Counted from the stretch's first letter, positions 1 through 11,841 are shown. The stretch is 64,000 bases of DNA from Pycnopodia helianthoides (GCA_032158295.1 CM063251.1:19907433-19971432); one strand, 5' to 3'. The notes: generated by a model from the letters alone, not told the origin. Program-made: numbers and translations.

Positions 1-81
1 TCCTGCCGCTACCTTTGTAGAAGTGCTGCTGCAGACTGCCAAGGCTATGGCCCCTAAGGATAAGAGATTTATTAAGTAGGA

Positions 82-486
82 TTCTAACATGTCTAAGGAT
101 CAAATGTCAAGCCTGTATTAATAACCCTTGATGAATCTTAGTGCTCGGTGAAATCGAGCCCTGGCTTAGTTTATTTGTTAACCTTCTTTCTGTGAGTAAT
201 AACGTACGCAGACGCTGGAGTTTTTCTGATTTTTCCAAGGGCAAACAAATCGGAAAGCAGACGTAAGTAGGAAAAATCTTGTGCCTGTTAATATTTATTA
301 ACATATTTAGATTTATTAAGCCAAATCATGCACTAAGTATTAAACGGTACACTCCAGCGTCTGCGTACGTTATTACTCACAGAAGGTGAACAAATAAACT
401 AAGCCAGGGCTCGATTTCACCAAGCACTAAGATTCATCAAGGGTTATTAATACAGGCTTGACATTTGATCTTTAGACATGTTAGAA
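82..486. repeat. Foldback (long inverted repeat) element
   Basis: Two arms of about 135-139 bp (82-220 and 352-486) are near-perfect reverse complements and enclose a 131-bp loop. Arm ends read TTCTAACATG and CATGTTAGAA. The start of the loop (221-294) recurs almost unchanged at 562-634, so the loop belongs to a larger dispersed family. No coding capacity. Probably a non-autonomous DNA transposon; superfamily not determined. Confidence 0.8.
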
Positions 487-561
487 ATAAGAAAGACAAT
501 GTTGTTGAGCACAAGGGCTAACCTACTTGTTCGTATGGACTTTCAGGCTATTTAATCACAG

Positions 562-634
562 TTTTTCTGATTTTTCCAAGGGCAAACAAATCGAAAAGCA
601 GACGTAAGTAGGACAAATCTTGTGCCTGTTAATA
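562..634 (+). repeat. Partial copy of the foldback-element loop
   Basis: About 73 bp nearly identical to 221-294, the loop of the neighbouring foldback element, without the arms. It shares the run TTTTTCCAAGGGCAAACAAA. Confidence 0.7.
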
Positions 635-943
635 TCCCCATATTGACTCGCACTGTGACATCACACTTTGCTTCAATTGAGATTGATACACGCTTAAGAT
701 AAATCTGAACTCTTTGTGAAATCGGCCCCAGGCCATTCAACTTTGGTATGGTGTTTGTAGATGGAAAGGGGCTGGATGTCACATAATGTTTTTTAAAAAC
801 ATTTATGAGTGAATTTATTAAAAGATTTGCATAATCGTGTTGTTAATTACAGTAGTGTCGCTCCTCTTAGGGCTTTAAAGGATAATTTTGCTTACTTTCT
901 GCAACAACAGATATAGGGGAACTTTAATCAAGATTTTACTCAC

Positions 944-3900
944 TTCCAGCCTTTGTGTTTTTGCCCTTCGTCGTGCCTTGGTCAGTGATGGACACAGTTC
1001 GGACCTTCTTGGAGGCTCGCTTGCCCTTTGACCTCTTGCCTTTAGCCATGACCAGGCTGTCCGTCAGGTCCATGGAGTCGTCGAAGCTGGATATCTCGTT
1101 GAAGAGGTTCGAGTTGCAGGTCTCGATGGAGGTCTGGGAGGGGATCCTCACGAGGGGCTTGGAGATGCTGATTTTTGGTATCTTCTGTCGGTCGGAAAGA
1201 AAAGAGAAGGATCAGTAAGAGGGTCATGTCACACGGGGCAATTTACAGACAACCAGTTCCAGGCAACCTCCAAGAAGAACAGCCAAACACATTTGAATGT
1301 TTCACATAATTTCCTTGGGGATTGTGAGACATCTTTTGAACAACTTCTGTGGTATTGACCTCCACAAAATGGCGGAAATGGTAGACAGGCATAGTGCCGA
1401 GGTGCTTTTCATGTGGTGTGCAAGGGGCCAATAGAAGTGTTCCTTTTTGCGTGCAGCGCAATTGACCGTATTTTTGACAGCATGAGGGCGCTTTTAACAG
1501 TGAATTAAAAGAGGGCGCTAACAGAGGGCTCAGATTTCACGGCCCACTTTATGTTTGCAGGTCACGTATTTTGCTCGCACAAGTTCGAAACTTGCGTGCG
1601 ATAGTTTGAAACTTTAGCGCGCAAGTTTGAAATCTGAGTGAGGAGCTAGCGCTCAATATGGATAGAAATTCAATGCAGAGTCGAGGCGAGCTAAGGCTTA
1701 ACTGTAAGATTTGCTCTCAACTTTTAATGATATAAAAAATGTTTTTAACAGAAAGGAATTTGTGAATGGGAACAAAAGAGTGGTGACTCGGTCTTAAAAC
1801 GGCCGTTTCAAACCTTGCAGGGTCGTGGCCGTGCAATAAAAGACCACGCCTTCCACTTGGTCCTTTATTGTACGGCCACGACCCTGACGGTTTTCAACGG
1901 CTGTTTAAGACCTCGTCTTCTACTCTAAAATTATTACCTTCTTCAGAACCATAGTGGCTGACACTGAAGGGACAGTAGGATATCATGACATTACATTGCA
2001 GGCTGGCATAGTTTATTTATCATTCAAAACCAGAGAACCACAGTAAATGACATTAGCTGGTCACAGAGTAGAAGGGTTGACCAGTGTGTGGACAAAGTAG
2101 GCTGCAAGCAATTCATGCAACAACTACACACACATTATAACTACCACCGACTGGTCATTCAACATATGCATTTTGATCCCTTGCATGCACATCAAATGCA
2201 GCGACTATGCCACACTCTGCCATTTTGAGAATCAAAAGGTACACATGTAATCGCCACATTGCCTAAAATTTGCACTAAACTGTAAACAACACAGGGCCAT
2301 TGACTCCCAAAATGGGGCAACCAAGATTGTGATTAAGGTCAAACAATTGGTCAGATATATGCCTGCCTGCAATATATGTGGTTTAACAATCTACTTCTGT
2401 GCACAATTAATACATGACAATACAAAACTAGACTATTGTGCGAGCTTGAAATGATCAGTTAAGTTCATTGATATAGATGGATTGCAATACGCGTCATTGA
2501 CCACCATCTTTTATGAATTGTGCACGCGTGAGGAGCTATCATTGGCTGAGAGTCGTGCGTAGCGCGTACACTTTTCCGTTGTTTTACATCAAAGATGGCG
2601 GTCAATGATGCGTATTGCAATCCATCTATTTACAGTGAGACGATCTAAGGTCATGGCTGAATTAGTGGCTACGGCTATGGCTGTTGCCATGGTAATCAAG
2701 CCACAGCCATAGCCGCTAATTCGGACATGGCCTCAATCCACATATGTTTTGTTAATCATGCTCAACAAGCATATATGGGTTGGAAAACTACATGTGAAAG
2801 ATTTCAATTAGGAAGGGGTTACATAGGAATGGATTTTCTTTGACTTGAGTGGTGTTACACACATGTATATTTTCAAAGTCATTCATGAGAAAGCAAAATA
2901 ATGAGCTAAAAAGCCCACTTACACAGTGCAGAAAAGGCCATGTAAACAATAATAATAAAATGGTTAGCGTCCTGCCCAACCACATAAACACAAAAATCAC
3001 CTGAAACAACTTCTGATTTTATTTGACACAATTTTACCAGAAAAAAAGTTTGTAGCAATAAGAGAGACAGAAAAAAAAACCAAACAATCAAGAAAAATGT
3101 AAAGAAAAGTCCAAATCTCTAATGATGAATCGACGATTGTGAATATGAAAGCTATTTTGGTTTCCCATTGGGGTGCTAGGGGGCAACAAACTGATCGTGT
3201 AAAATAAATAGTCCATTGCTCTTGAAAATGTGCCCATGCCCTAAATAGGCTCCTCCCCAAAAACATTTTATGCGCACGTTAGCCGTAAAAAATAAGGTGC
3301 AGATTCATGAGACTCAGCCCTAGTTCCGACAGCTACAAGAACAGCTTCTTTCCAAGAACTCTGCAGGACTGGGATGCCCTCCCTCAAGTCATCATTGAGC
3401 TGCCCACAGTTGCGCAGTTCAAGGGAGCCATCAGTGCCTAAATCATGGAACTCATTTTTACTTGCACCATTTGTAAATTTGAGAGCACCACGCACATGTG
3501 TCCACCAACTGAGACACATCACACACAACCCTCGTTTAGTTTCTGAAAGGCGTTGACGAGTACCAGCATAGATGTAGCTGTAGATGTAGATGTGCATGCT
3601 GGTCTAGATAATGAGAAAATTCTTCAGTATCTAGACCATCATGCACCTCATTTTATGCTATCTAGACCAGACTGGCACTCATTTTTACAACTAACGCGCA
3701 CGTGAAATGTATTTTGCAAAGTACATAGTCCATTTTATAAACGATGATATGTCTACTGGTGCCACCTAGCATTAGAAAGTCTCCCATTACAAGTGTTTAA
3801 CAATGAGTAAATTAAGGCAAGCCAGAGGGTTAAACAGCTATTACCTTGACCACGAAACTTGAGCAAGAGGAACGCGAACCAATTAACTATTATTTACATG

Positions 3901-6900
3901 GCCTTATAGCAGGTAGAGGAAAAACACATTTTTGAGAAAATAACATCCATCCTTGGTGACAATCTGTACCTGAGAATTTACATGTTTTTTACATTCACAG
4001 TACAAATTAAAAACCAGGCATCCATTATGTACAATTGTAAGGTTGAAGAAAAAAACAGAAAGAAAGAAAATATATAGAAATAAAAAAAGATCTAAGTCTA
4101 CAAATGTGCTAAGCTCTGAAAGGGAGAGGAGGTTTAGTGTGATTATTTTTACCTGGTTCTCTGTACTAGATAGAGGAAGACCGTCTAGGTACATCTGGCA
4201 GAGACAAAGCAACGAACATTGAGACAAACAAATTCAAAAATAAAATGTGAATGCTGTTAAACTAATTGATAACCAGAGCTTTGTCGCACTAGGGGGCTTT
4301 TCCAAACTTAAGCTTAGGCTTGGACTCTGGCACCAAGTTCCGTTTGATGTTGGCAACAAATGTTCACTACTCCAAAAATGATGATGGAGCCGGAGCCCAG
4401 TCCAAAGCCGAAGCCCAGTTTGGAGCCGGAGCCCAGTTTGGAGCCGGAGCCCAGTCCGAAGCCGGAGCCCAGTCCGGAGCCGGAGCCCAGTCCGGAGCCG
4501 GAGCCCAGTCCGGAGCCGGAGCCCAGTCCGGAGCCGGAGCCCAGTCCGGAGCCGGAGCCCAGTCCGGAGCCGGAGCCCAGTCCGGAGCCGGAGCCCAGTC
4601 CGGAGCCGGAGCCCAGTCCGGAGCCGGAGCCCAGTCCGGAGCCGGAGCCCAGTCCGGAGCCGGAGCCCAGTCCGGAGCCGGAGCCCAGTCCGGAGCCGGA
4701 GCCCAGTCCGGAGCCGGAGCCCAGTCCGGAGCCGAGCCCAGTCCGGAGCCGAGCCCAGTCCGGAGCCGGAGCCCAGTCCGGAGCCGGAGGTTTGGAAAAG
4801 GCCCACAGTCACAACACTCTAGGCAATCTCCACGAAGGAAAAAAAACATTTACATTTCAGTTGTCACATAATTTTCTTGATTTTTTTTTAATTAAATGGA
4901 TACTTTTTCGTTTGTACTTGTACTAGTTTTACATATTTGTATATATAATAAAAGAAAGAAAAAAACTTTAGCCACTTTCAGCACAGGATGCAAAAAGAAA
5001 AAGTTGAAGAGCAAACTGAAGGCAAAAAGAAAATGCTTTGTTCAAAATCACTTCAGTTCACCATAAGAGACTTTACATACACCTAACTCAGAGTCTTTTA
5101 AGAGACGACCAAAAGATACAGATCCGGGTGTTTTGACAGAAAGAAGACGTCCTCGCTTTGCTTTCGTGTACAAAACCAACGAGGTTGGGCTAAAAGTAAA
5201 CTAAGTCCAACAATGGGAGAACAAAGAGAACTCCTCGATTTACGAGATTCACAAACATGTGATGCATTTACCATATGATATCATACTGCAGGCTGGCATA
5301 GTTTATCTCTCATTCAAAACCACAGTGGATGATATTAAATGGTCAGACAGTAGGAACATTGAAATACTGATGCCCGCTCTAAGTCTTTTAGAAATGCTCA
5401 GAAGTTAATTTTCTCTACTCAGCAGAAGTAAGCGGGGAACCATCATACACACTCTTATTGGCCTTTTGGCTGGTATCTAACACTCGCTTGGCCCACTTGC
5501 CCACAGGCAATCCTCCACAGTCAGTCAACACTCGTCTGTAGTCACTCAACACCAAACCGTTTAAACTTAGACAAGGTATGCCTGGCCCAATGGTGAGCAA
5601 ATTATTATTGTGGCAAACATTCCTCAATACTCAGCAATCAGACAACTTCCCAAGGAGGATTCGGGAGGGTTAAAAAATTAATGCTTAGTAAAAAAATTCT
5701 AGTGCTCGGTAAATTATTGAGCCTTGCATTTAGGGCCCTGACATTTTGGACCCCAACCACTGCACGCATCTCAACAATCAGGACTATGTTAGAGTGTTAG
5801 CCAATCCAGTAACAGATGCCAAGAACCACAGCCAACCAGCAAGCATTTCAGCAAAAGACCTTTATCACAAACTGCAGCCATCTTTGTCTGGTTCCATGTA
5901 TCCTTACGGCACTTCTATAACAAGCCTCTCAATAAATAGGGGCCGGACTTTTTTCCTTCCAACCTCATTTTTTAGTTTTATTGAGTTGAAAAGAGGAGAA
6001 CCTAGTCTGCATCTGAATCGAGCAACTTCAGCTACGGCTACAATCTGGCCATAGCCACAGCCAAAGCCCTTTATTCAGACATGGCCCTGGACTGTTTTAA
6101 GCAACATTTTCCATACACAAACATGAGCCAGACTAATTGGCTCCACTACTCACATTGGTCATCAGCATTTCGTTTTGGACTGAAATTTTTTTTTAAGCAA
6201 GATGGCTGGATCGTGACAAAGATCGCGTAATAATCACTCAAAACGGACTTACCTTTCGTGATGAAGACTCCGGTGGGAGCTTGCTGATAGCAATTGATCT
6301 GTACATGGGGTCAAAGGCCAAAGGGTTGCCCATGAGATTGACCTTTGAAATGAGGGGAAAATCAAATAAAAATTTGAATCAATGAAGTTTATTATTGGGA
6401 ATGTATTTTCACTTAAAGGTATTGTACACTTTTGGTAACGGCTCAAAATCAGTGTCCACATTTTGTGTGATTCAACATATGCATGAACAAACAAACCTGT
6501 GAAAGTTTGAGCTCAATTGGTCTTCGAGGTAATGAGAAAATAATAAAAAGAGACCTTATGTGTTTTCTGTTTTATCAAACATCAAGTTTTTATCACGCGT
6601 GATAAAAACTATTGTTCTACTAATTTCTAAGAAACGATAGCATTTTAGGCAGAAATACTTTAAGGAACAAAGGAATAAAATTTACAGGCAATATTAAAGG
6701 GACAGAAACCAGAAGAAAAACTATAGTAGCAAACTTGCGGGGTACAACGATGTATAAAACTCGTTTGGGAGAAGTGTTGGTTCCGAGAAGAACTGGTTTG
6801 GTCTCGACGTTTCGAGCAGTATACTCTGCTTGTCTTCAGGAGCAAGGACAGTAAACCAGTTATTATTCCCGCGCTACTCTCCCCTCCTCACCTCTCTCAG

Positions 6901-9900
6901 ATTGTGCAGATATCCCAAGGTTCTCAGCTCGGCGCCTTCATACAAGCAGTTGTTTCCCAAGTCTAACTCCAAGAGGCTGCTGTAGTCCTCCAAGCCGCCC
7001 AGATTGTCCAGGCTGTTGTTCCTGATCACCAAGGTCTGAAGGTTTGTGCGGGCGACCAGACCAAGGGACGGCACTCTCTCCAGACGGTTGTAGCCAAGGT
7101 TGAGATGAGCCAACTCACTCAGACACTGCATGGGAACAAACCAAACAGAAGTATTTTTAGTAGATTGACGAGAGCAATACTTTAACCTATGACCTACGGA
7201 TTAACTTGCCGACACTCTAGCAACTGAGCTATCTAGCCCTAGTATTCAGGATCTCCCTATTCTGTTGATATCTTTGATCTGGGGTGACAATCAGAGTCCG
7301 TACACCCTGAAACTGCCGTATAGCCAGGGATCACATCCAAGTTTACAATACAGCCTGGGAAGCAGCAGCCACGGGATCACCTTGAGGGGATATGACTTTT
7401 CATTTCAAATAAACAAATACAACCTGGGAAGTGGCCGCCAAGGGATCACCTTAAGGAGATGTGAATTTTTATTTCAATATTTCAAATAAATAAACACAAC
7501 CTGGGAAGCGGCAGCCAAAAGATCACCTAAAGGGGGTGTAACTTTTTATTTGAAATAAATAAATAAATAAATAAATAAATAAACCAGAAATATGATAAAG
7601 AACTACGACACAGATCGTTCAACTAATGACTCATGAATGCTCTAGAATTTGTTTGACTGAAGCAGCTTTGTCAATCAAGGGCAATTTGTTCTTACCTCTA
7701 GGTAGTCTCTTGTGTGTCTCAGGTCATTGTGACTAATATCCAGCATCTTCAGCATGGGAAGTAGCCTCTGTCAAGGTTCCGGAGAGAGAGAGAAAATAAA
7801 ATTAAGGACATCTAACTACACCAACGTTCTCACTTTCCATTCAAACAGCTACTTGAGTGAGAACACTTTTAACGGGAATGCCATTTAAACTTTTTTGTAA
7901 TGTGTTTGTTTATCATTTAAATGTAATCTTGATATTTTCACACTTCTGATGGTTTGTAATTATCGATCAAAGAAATAGGCCCCAACCTTGAGGTTTAGAA
8001 AAAAAATTGCTACACTTCTGCCGTTGACAAAATAGATCACAAAATAAGTGTCAACACTTTCCTCTTCTGGTCTATAAGTCTAACACAACGGATTTAGCCA
8101 AATTTTCACAGGTTTGTTATTTCAAGTATATGGTTGATCAAAAAAAAACATGAACACTGTCTTTGACTATTTTGTCAGCTCTACCAAACCAGTATGATAC
8201 CTTTAAGATTAAAAATTATAAAATTTAAGCAATTATGTGAGGTCTTTTTCAGTTGCGATGTTTTTTCCCAAACATTTATGCCATCGTTACCAGTGAGTCG
8301 TCGAGGGCATCAATGTGATTGTAGCTCAGGTTGAGAGTATGAAGTGATGACCAGGGAGCCTCAGCTAACATGTCTCCTCCACAAGAAGACAACAAACTCT
8401 AGAAAAGGCAATCGTTAGAAATTTAATGCACCTGATTTGAAGAAAATCCTGTGATAAGTTTATTCATTTCGCAATATGTGACATAGTTTCTATCCCTTCT
8501 ATCCTTCTTAAACATTCCTTCAAGTTTCTTGCAGCTCTTTCTTTGTGGAAAAAATGTACAAGTTAAAAGATGCTAGGTCAAATTTTTGGCTGATTTGAGC
8601 TGAAATGGTAGATTTAAATTTTGAATAACTGTTTTTATAGATTCGAGCGAGTTACAAGCTTTCATTTCAGGCATTGCATGAACAAATCTGTCTATGATAA
8701 GTGATAGTTATTTAAGACTCAAAATGAATTATTGTTGGGATCCCAAAATTTTCTCCACCAGCTGCATGTGTGCTTTGTGTTTCCATGCTTTACACTTAAC
8801 ACAAGGGATCTTTGGCTTTATGTCCCATCCAAAGGACGGAGCAAAAAAGTGTCTTGCTCAATGACACAAGTGCCATGACCAGGACCTGAATCCACAACAA
8901 CACCAGCAGCCGATTTCACGAAACTGTATGCAACTGCACAAGTCCACTTGTCCACAAGATTTCTTGTGTTAAGTGGTGCACAACATACGCAATAAATGTT
9001 TCGTAAAATCAGCGGCAGAACTTGAGACTGGTGCACTCCACTGTATGGCCATGAGTTGAAATCTGTATCTGTTAGCTACTGTGCAAACTCCATCTGGTGG
9101 ATATCCAGCACAGGGCGCTGACGCGAAGCAAGGCAGCAAGCTTTTTTAGTGAAGAGCCCAGCTGGTCAGTTCAAGCAGACTGCTGGAACTTAATTGATGC
9201 TTTAGATTTTCTACGGTGGGTGATTGCCTAATTAATTGATGTTGGGAGAGAATTGCATTGTGCAGTTGTTCTGGGGAGAAAGGAATACTTGTAGCAGTCC
9301 TTATGAGTGGGTAATTTTTTTATATAAAGTGGCTGATGTTTGTCTGGTTATGAAACGATGGTAGCTTCCTTGTTGACAGTGAATTTACTAATGTCGATAG
9401 CTCTGTATCTGTTAGCTACTGTACAAAAATGTTACCCGTTAACAATCTCGTACGTCCCCCTTTCAAATCCAGACATGGTCATAAACACACCTGGAGTGAG
9501 TGAACACATCTTGAGCAGATCAGGACCTGTAACTGGTTACGTAGACATCCAAGACCATTCAGCATGTGCAATGGGACTTTCTTGATCTCTAGCATGGTCA
9601 GACTGCTGAATCTGGATATCTCAACTGGACCATGCAATGTGCTTGTGGGCTGCACCAACTGTGAAGAAAGAAAAATCCACAAAATAGTAAATACTAGGCT
9701 GGGATATTCACCGGGCACAGCAAGTTTCTCTATGACAGTATTAACCCATAAATGTCAGAGGTAATTGTGTGGATAAATTTAACACAATGAACAGTTCGAT
9801 TTGACAAAGTCCTGTTTTTATTTCACTTTTTAGACTAATGTGTGAAGTTTGGTTTTGAGAGAGGTGCAAAAAGCTCTCCTCAATGAAACGGGAGAAGCTT

Positions 9901-10379
9901 ATAGCTCTCCCCATTTTTCTTTGAAGGGCAGCTTTGAATTTTTTAAAAGCTGGGCCCAATTTCATAGAGCTGCTTTAGCAGAAAATATTGTTTCACAATT
10001 TTCTGCAAAGTAAAAATAAGCAGGATACCAATCACAGTCAGTACATGTGACACGGTATTTTAGCTGGTAACCATACTCTTGCAAGCATGGTTATGTTGTG
10101 CTTTTTGTGCTTTTATATTTAGCAGCTCCATGAGCATGGTCCCAGATGGTTGGTTCAGAACCTATGAGTTGAGTTGGTATGCTCAGACCTTTAGTGCCGG
10201 TGTTCTCTGCACATAGCTGTATAGAAACTTCACCGTCTGTGGCCGAGTCCTATCCTTGGGTGGGTTCGACTGAGCTTCCGGCAGGGGATCTTCTTCGCTC
10301 TGTTTGAAGCACTGGTTGAGATGGGCCAGGGTGTAGGTGGTGAGAGCGAGGTTGCATCTTCCCTTTAGAATCTTCCCGC
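944..10379 (-). CDS. STK11IP: STK11-interacting protein (LKB1-interacting protein), LRR part; 3' end outside window
   Basis: Spliced minus-strand gene. Coding exons, in transcription order: 10379-10189, 9658-9491, 8398-8291, 7767-7696, 7125-6892, 6342-6253, and later 1184-944. All have AG/GT borders, and the first six join in phase. The first exon ([12 protein letters not shown], phase 1 at its 5' end) matches the vertebrate N-terminal region. The second holds [14 protein letters not shown], a hallmark close to the vertebrate LETLICSRSLQALE. The next four are consecutive leucine-rich repeats ([61 protein letters not shown]) followed by [12 protein letters not shown]. The 944-1184 exon is basic and Ser/Thr-rich (SKKVRTVSI), like the vertebrate VRVRRASIS stretch after the LRRs. 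In mammals the protein binds the kinase LKB1/STK11 and is endosomal or lysosomal; that function is transferred by homology. The C-terminal exons lie beyond position 1. At least one junction between 6253 and 1184 is unresolved. Confidence 0.92.
1790..1912. repeat. Short palindromic element
   Basis: Arms beginning GGTCTTAAAACGGCCGTT and ending AACGGCTGTTTAAGACC pair, and the inner parts GGGTCGTGGCCGTGCAATAA / TTATTGTACGGCCACGACCC pair as well. About 123 bp, no coding capacity, MITE-like. Confidence 0.7.
1978..2085 (+). repeat. Degenerate copy of the TTAA-flanked MITE
   Basis: Contains GCAGGCTGGCATAGTTTAT and ATCATTCAAAACCA, the core of the family found intact at 48773-48993. The ends are decayed. 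Confidence 0.6.
2472..2629. repeat. Inverted-repeat MITE
   Basis: Arms of about 37 bp: ATAGATGGATTGCAATACGC at the left and GCGTATTGCAATCCATCTAT at the right, about 158 bp overall. Intronic in STK11IP. Confidence 0.75.
2653..2731. repeat. Short palindrome of the GGCTATGGCTGTGGC family
   Basis: The sequence is nearly self-complementary around TTGCCATGGTAATCAAG, with arms GCTGAATTAGTGGCTACGG and its inverse. A diverged relative with CATAGCCACAGCC lies at about 6020-6086. Confidence 0.6.
3296..3600 (+). mobile_element. 5'-truncated LINE, 3' end only
   Basis: The plus strand encodes [18 protein letters not shown] then a stop after QFKGAISA. This is the motif (SFFPRTxxxWNxLP) at the extreme C-terminus of many non-LTR retrotransposon polymerases. 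It is followed by a 3' UTR ending in a short GTAGAT-type tandem tail (3566-3594). The same 3' UTR, with a different tail, occurs at 44.3-44.7 kb. Only the last 42 or so codons remain. Clade not assigned. Confidence 0.75.
3601..4385. other. Intronic stretch with no recognisable feature
   Basis: AT-rich sequence between the LINE fragment and the minisatellite, within an intron of STK11IP. I see no exon, RNA gene or repeat structure beyond a small palindrome around the tail CATGCTGGTCTAGATA / TATCTAGACCAGACTGG at 3594-3672. Confidence 0.5.
4386..4790. repeat. 18-bp minisatellite, about 22 copies
   Basis: Tandem repeats of GAGCCGGAGCCCAGTCCG. The first units are diverged (TCCAAAGCC, TTTGGAGCC) and two near the end have a 3-bp deletion (GAGCCGAGCC). 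Because 18 is divisible by 3 and the unit has no stop, several frames on both strands stay open. These are artefacts of the repeat, not genes. Intronic in STK11IP. Confidence 0.95.
5277..5375 (+). repeat. Partial TTAA-type MITE
   Basis: Contains the family core GCAGGCTGGCATAGTTTAT and GGTCAGACAGTAGGA. Both termini are lost. Confidence 0.65.
5415..5578 (-). CDS. STK11IP: Probable further STK11IP exon (borders unresolved)
   Basis: A minus-strand open stretch reads [14 protein letters not shown] followed by about 37 further residues. The start resembles the vertebrate segment FLLDGKVLSLTDF that directly follows the last LRR, and it lies in the right place between the exons at 6253-6342 and 944-1184. 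None of the nearby AG acceptors gives phase 0, which the upstream exon requires, and the best donor (GTAGAG at about 5420) is also out of phase with the next exon. Either a small exon on each side is missed, or the segment is degenerate. Confidence 0.45.
6413..6668 (+). repeat. TTAAAGGTATTGTACAC repeat, 3'-truncated
   Basis: Starts TTAAAGGTATTGTACACTTT and matches 39807-40159 for about 250 bp, including the internal palindrome TTTTTATCACGCGTGATAAA. It stops at about 6668 before the family's right terminus. Confidence 0.75.
7203..7500 (-). mobile_element. tRNA-headed SINE (minus strand)
   Basis: On the minus strand the left end reads GGGCTAGATAGCTCAGTTG, a tRNA D-arm (A box); the tRNA 3' half is cut off. 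The body matches the SINE at 42.4 kb (GATACAACCTGGGAAGC, CCAGGGATCACA). The tail has three diverged tandem copies of AACCTGGGAAGCGGCAGCCA-like units, followed by an (AAAT)n microsatellite at 7555-7583. Confidence 0.75.
8907..9016. repeat. Foldback element
   Basis: The arms GCCGATTTCACGAAAC and GTTTCGTAAAATCAGCGGC are inverted, as are the inner arms around CAAGTCCACTTG and TTGTGTTAAG. About 110 bp. Intronic in STK11IP. Confidence 0.6.
9953..10142. repeat. GGGCCCAATTTCATAG-type MITE
   Basis: Left end GGGCCCAATTTCATAGAGCT. Right end AGCAGCTCCATGAGCATGGT, an imperfect inverse. It belongs to the family seen more completely at 23657-23850. Intronic in STK11IP. Confidence 0.65.
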
Positions 10380-10588
10380 CTGGTTGACAAATAAAGATAC
10401 AGTGCCATTGTGATGAGATATACTTATTTGTTTGACTCAGATTTAAATTTTCGGAGTCACTTTGTCAAATTGAGGGTTATGGGTGGATGGCAGGGTTTGC
10501 CGTTTATATTGTTCAGCGACTAACCAACAGGACCATTTGGCTCATTGTTTTACTAAACAGGCCTGGTATTAAAGTTGGTTTTGAAGCT

Positions 10589-11246
10589 CAAACCAGAACT
10601 GTGTATTGAGAGAGTTGCAACATGGAGGGACCAGTTTTCAAGATGGAGTCCAGTCCCAAAGCAATGATATCACATATGATTATAACCAGAGCTGTGTATT
10701 GAGAGAGTTGCAACATGGAGGGCCCAGTTGTCTACCACTAACCCAGAGTTGTGTATTGAGAGAGTTGCAACATGGAGGGACCAGTTTCCAAGATGGAGTC
10801 CAGTCCCAAAGCAATGTCACATATGATTATAAACCAGAGCTGTGTACTGAGAGAGTTGCAACATGGAGGGACCAGTTTTCAAGATGGAGTCCAGTCCCAA
10901 AGCAATGATGTCACATATGATTATAAACCAGAGCTGTGTACTGAGAGAGTTGCAACATGGAGGGACCAGTTTTCAGATGGAGTCCAGTCCCAAAGCAATG
11001 ATGTCACATATGATTATAAACCAGAGCTGTGTACTGAGAGAGTTGCAACATGGAGGGACCAGTTTTCAAGATGGAGTCCAGTCCCAAAGCAATGATGTCA
11101 CATATGATTATAAACCAGAGCTGTGTACTGAGAGAGTTGCAACATGGAGGGACCAGTTTTCAAGATGGAGTCCAGTCCCAAAGCAATGATGTCACATATG
11201 ATTATAAACCAGAGCTGTGTACTGAGAGAGTTGCAACATGGAGGAA
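10589..11246 (+). repeat. Tandem array, about 93-bp unit, 7 copies
   Basis: Each unit carries GAGAGAGTTGCAACATGGAG, GGACCAGTTTTCAAGATGG, AGTCCAGTCCCAAAGCAATG and TCACATATGATTATAAACC. The second copy is short (about 64 bp) and one lacks AA within CAAGATGG. The open frames across it are repeat artefacts. It lies between the first minus-strand STK11IP exon and the inverted exon candidate. Confidence 0.92.
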
Positions 11247-11771
11247 CCGGTTCTCTTTGGTCCAAATGTATGTAGAACAACCCAATGTGCAGTCTAGTCT
11301 GGCACCCTGTGTGCGCACCCATTTTTTTTTTGACCGAAAAATGGCTTCTAATCGCAAGGTGTTAACCCCATCACATACTATCACAGGAAATTTAACAGTA
11401 TTGTGAACATTTTTATCAACATTTTGTTTATCAGTTTATAGGCCTACCCTCATTTCACAACTTACTATTTTTCTGGAAGAAGACCGTTAGCTCATGGAGC
11501 TGGTGACTGTCATTACTCTGCATTTTGACCATCAAGTAATCAATACCACAATTCAGGAGTCACAGAAACCACTGGAAAGTCCTGCCTCAAGAAAATGGAA
11601 TTCCGTGGAGCAATTAATCCTGTTTATCTGGAACACTGCTGACCCATAGTGCTGTAAACGGAGACGGAACCATTTCTTCAAGTTGTCTTATCTTCATGAA
11701 ATGGATGAGTGGTTTTCACAACAGGTGCAAGTTTACGAGTCAAGTAGACTTATTGTGTCCTAAGTGTTAAC

Positions 11772-11841
11772 ATGGATGCAATATTGAGCGATTCTTCATC
11801 ACTTGTCAAACAGCTCTCAATTCTCCAAAAAGTGCATCCCG
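11772..11841 (+). CDS. STK11IP: Probable first coding exon of STK11IP, on the opposite strand
   Basis: Plus-strand ATG followed by 23 codons and one base: MDAILSDSSSLVKQLSILQK then VHP-G. It ends before GTGCCT and is preceded by a good acceptor (TTTTCACAACAG, 52 nt upstream). Joined to the minus-strand exon at 10379 (which starts in phase 1 with GC GGG AAG), it would read HPG-GKILKG. That matches the pattern of vertebrate STK11IP, where a leucine-rich helix leads into GDVVLSG. It lies on the wrong strand for direct cis-splicing, and the donor GTGCCT is weak. Alternatives are a chance ORF, or the first exon of another gene. Confidence 0.5.

Noticed and set aside
1..60. Further STK11IP exon on the minus strand (about 43 nt with AG and GT borders)
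   Set aside because: The phase would fit the exon ending at 944, but the translation shows no resemblance to the family and the stretch is too short to judge.
4234..4926. Long overlapping open frames on both strands (Pro-Glu or Ala-Pro-rich proteins of 160-190 aa)
   Set aside because: They are produced by the 18-bp stop-free minisatellite, which opens several frames on both strands at once. Nothing outside the array supports a gene.
10606..11406. Series of about 100-aa plus-strand open frames
   Set aside because: Frames switch with each 93-bp unit and consist only of the tandem repeat translated in different phases.
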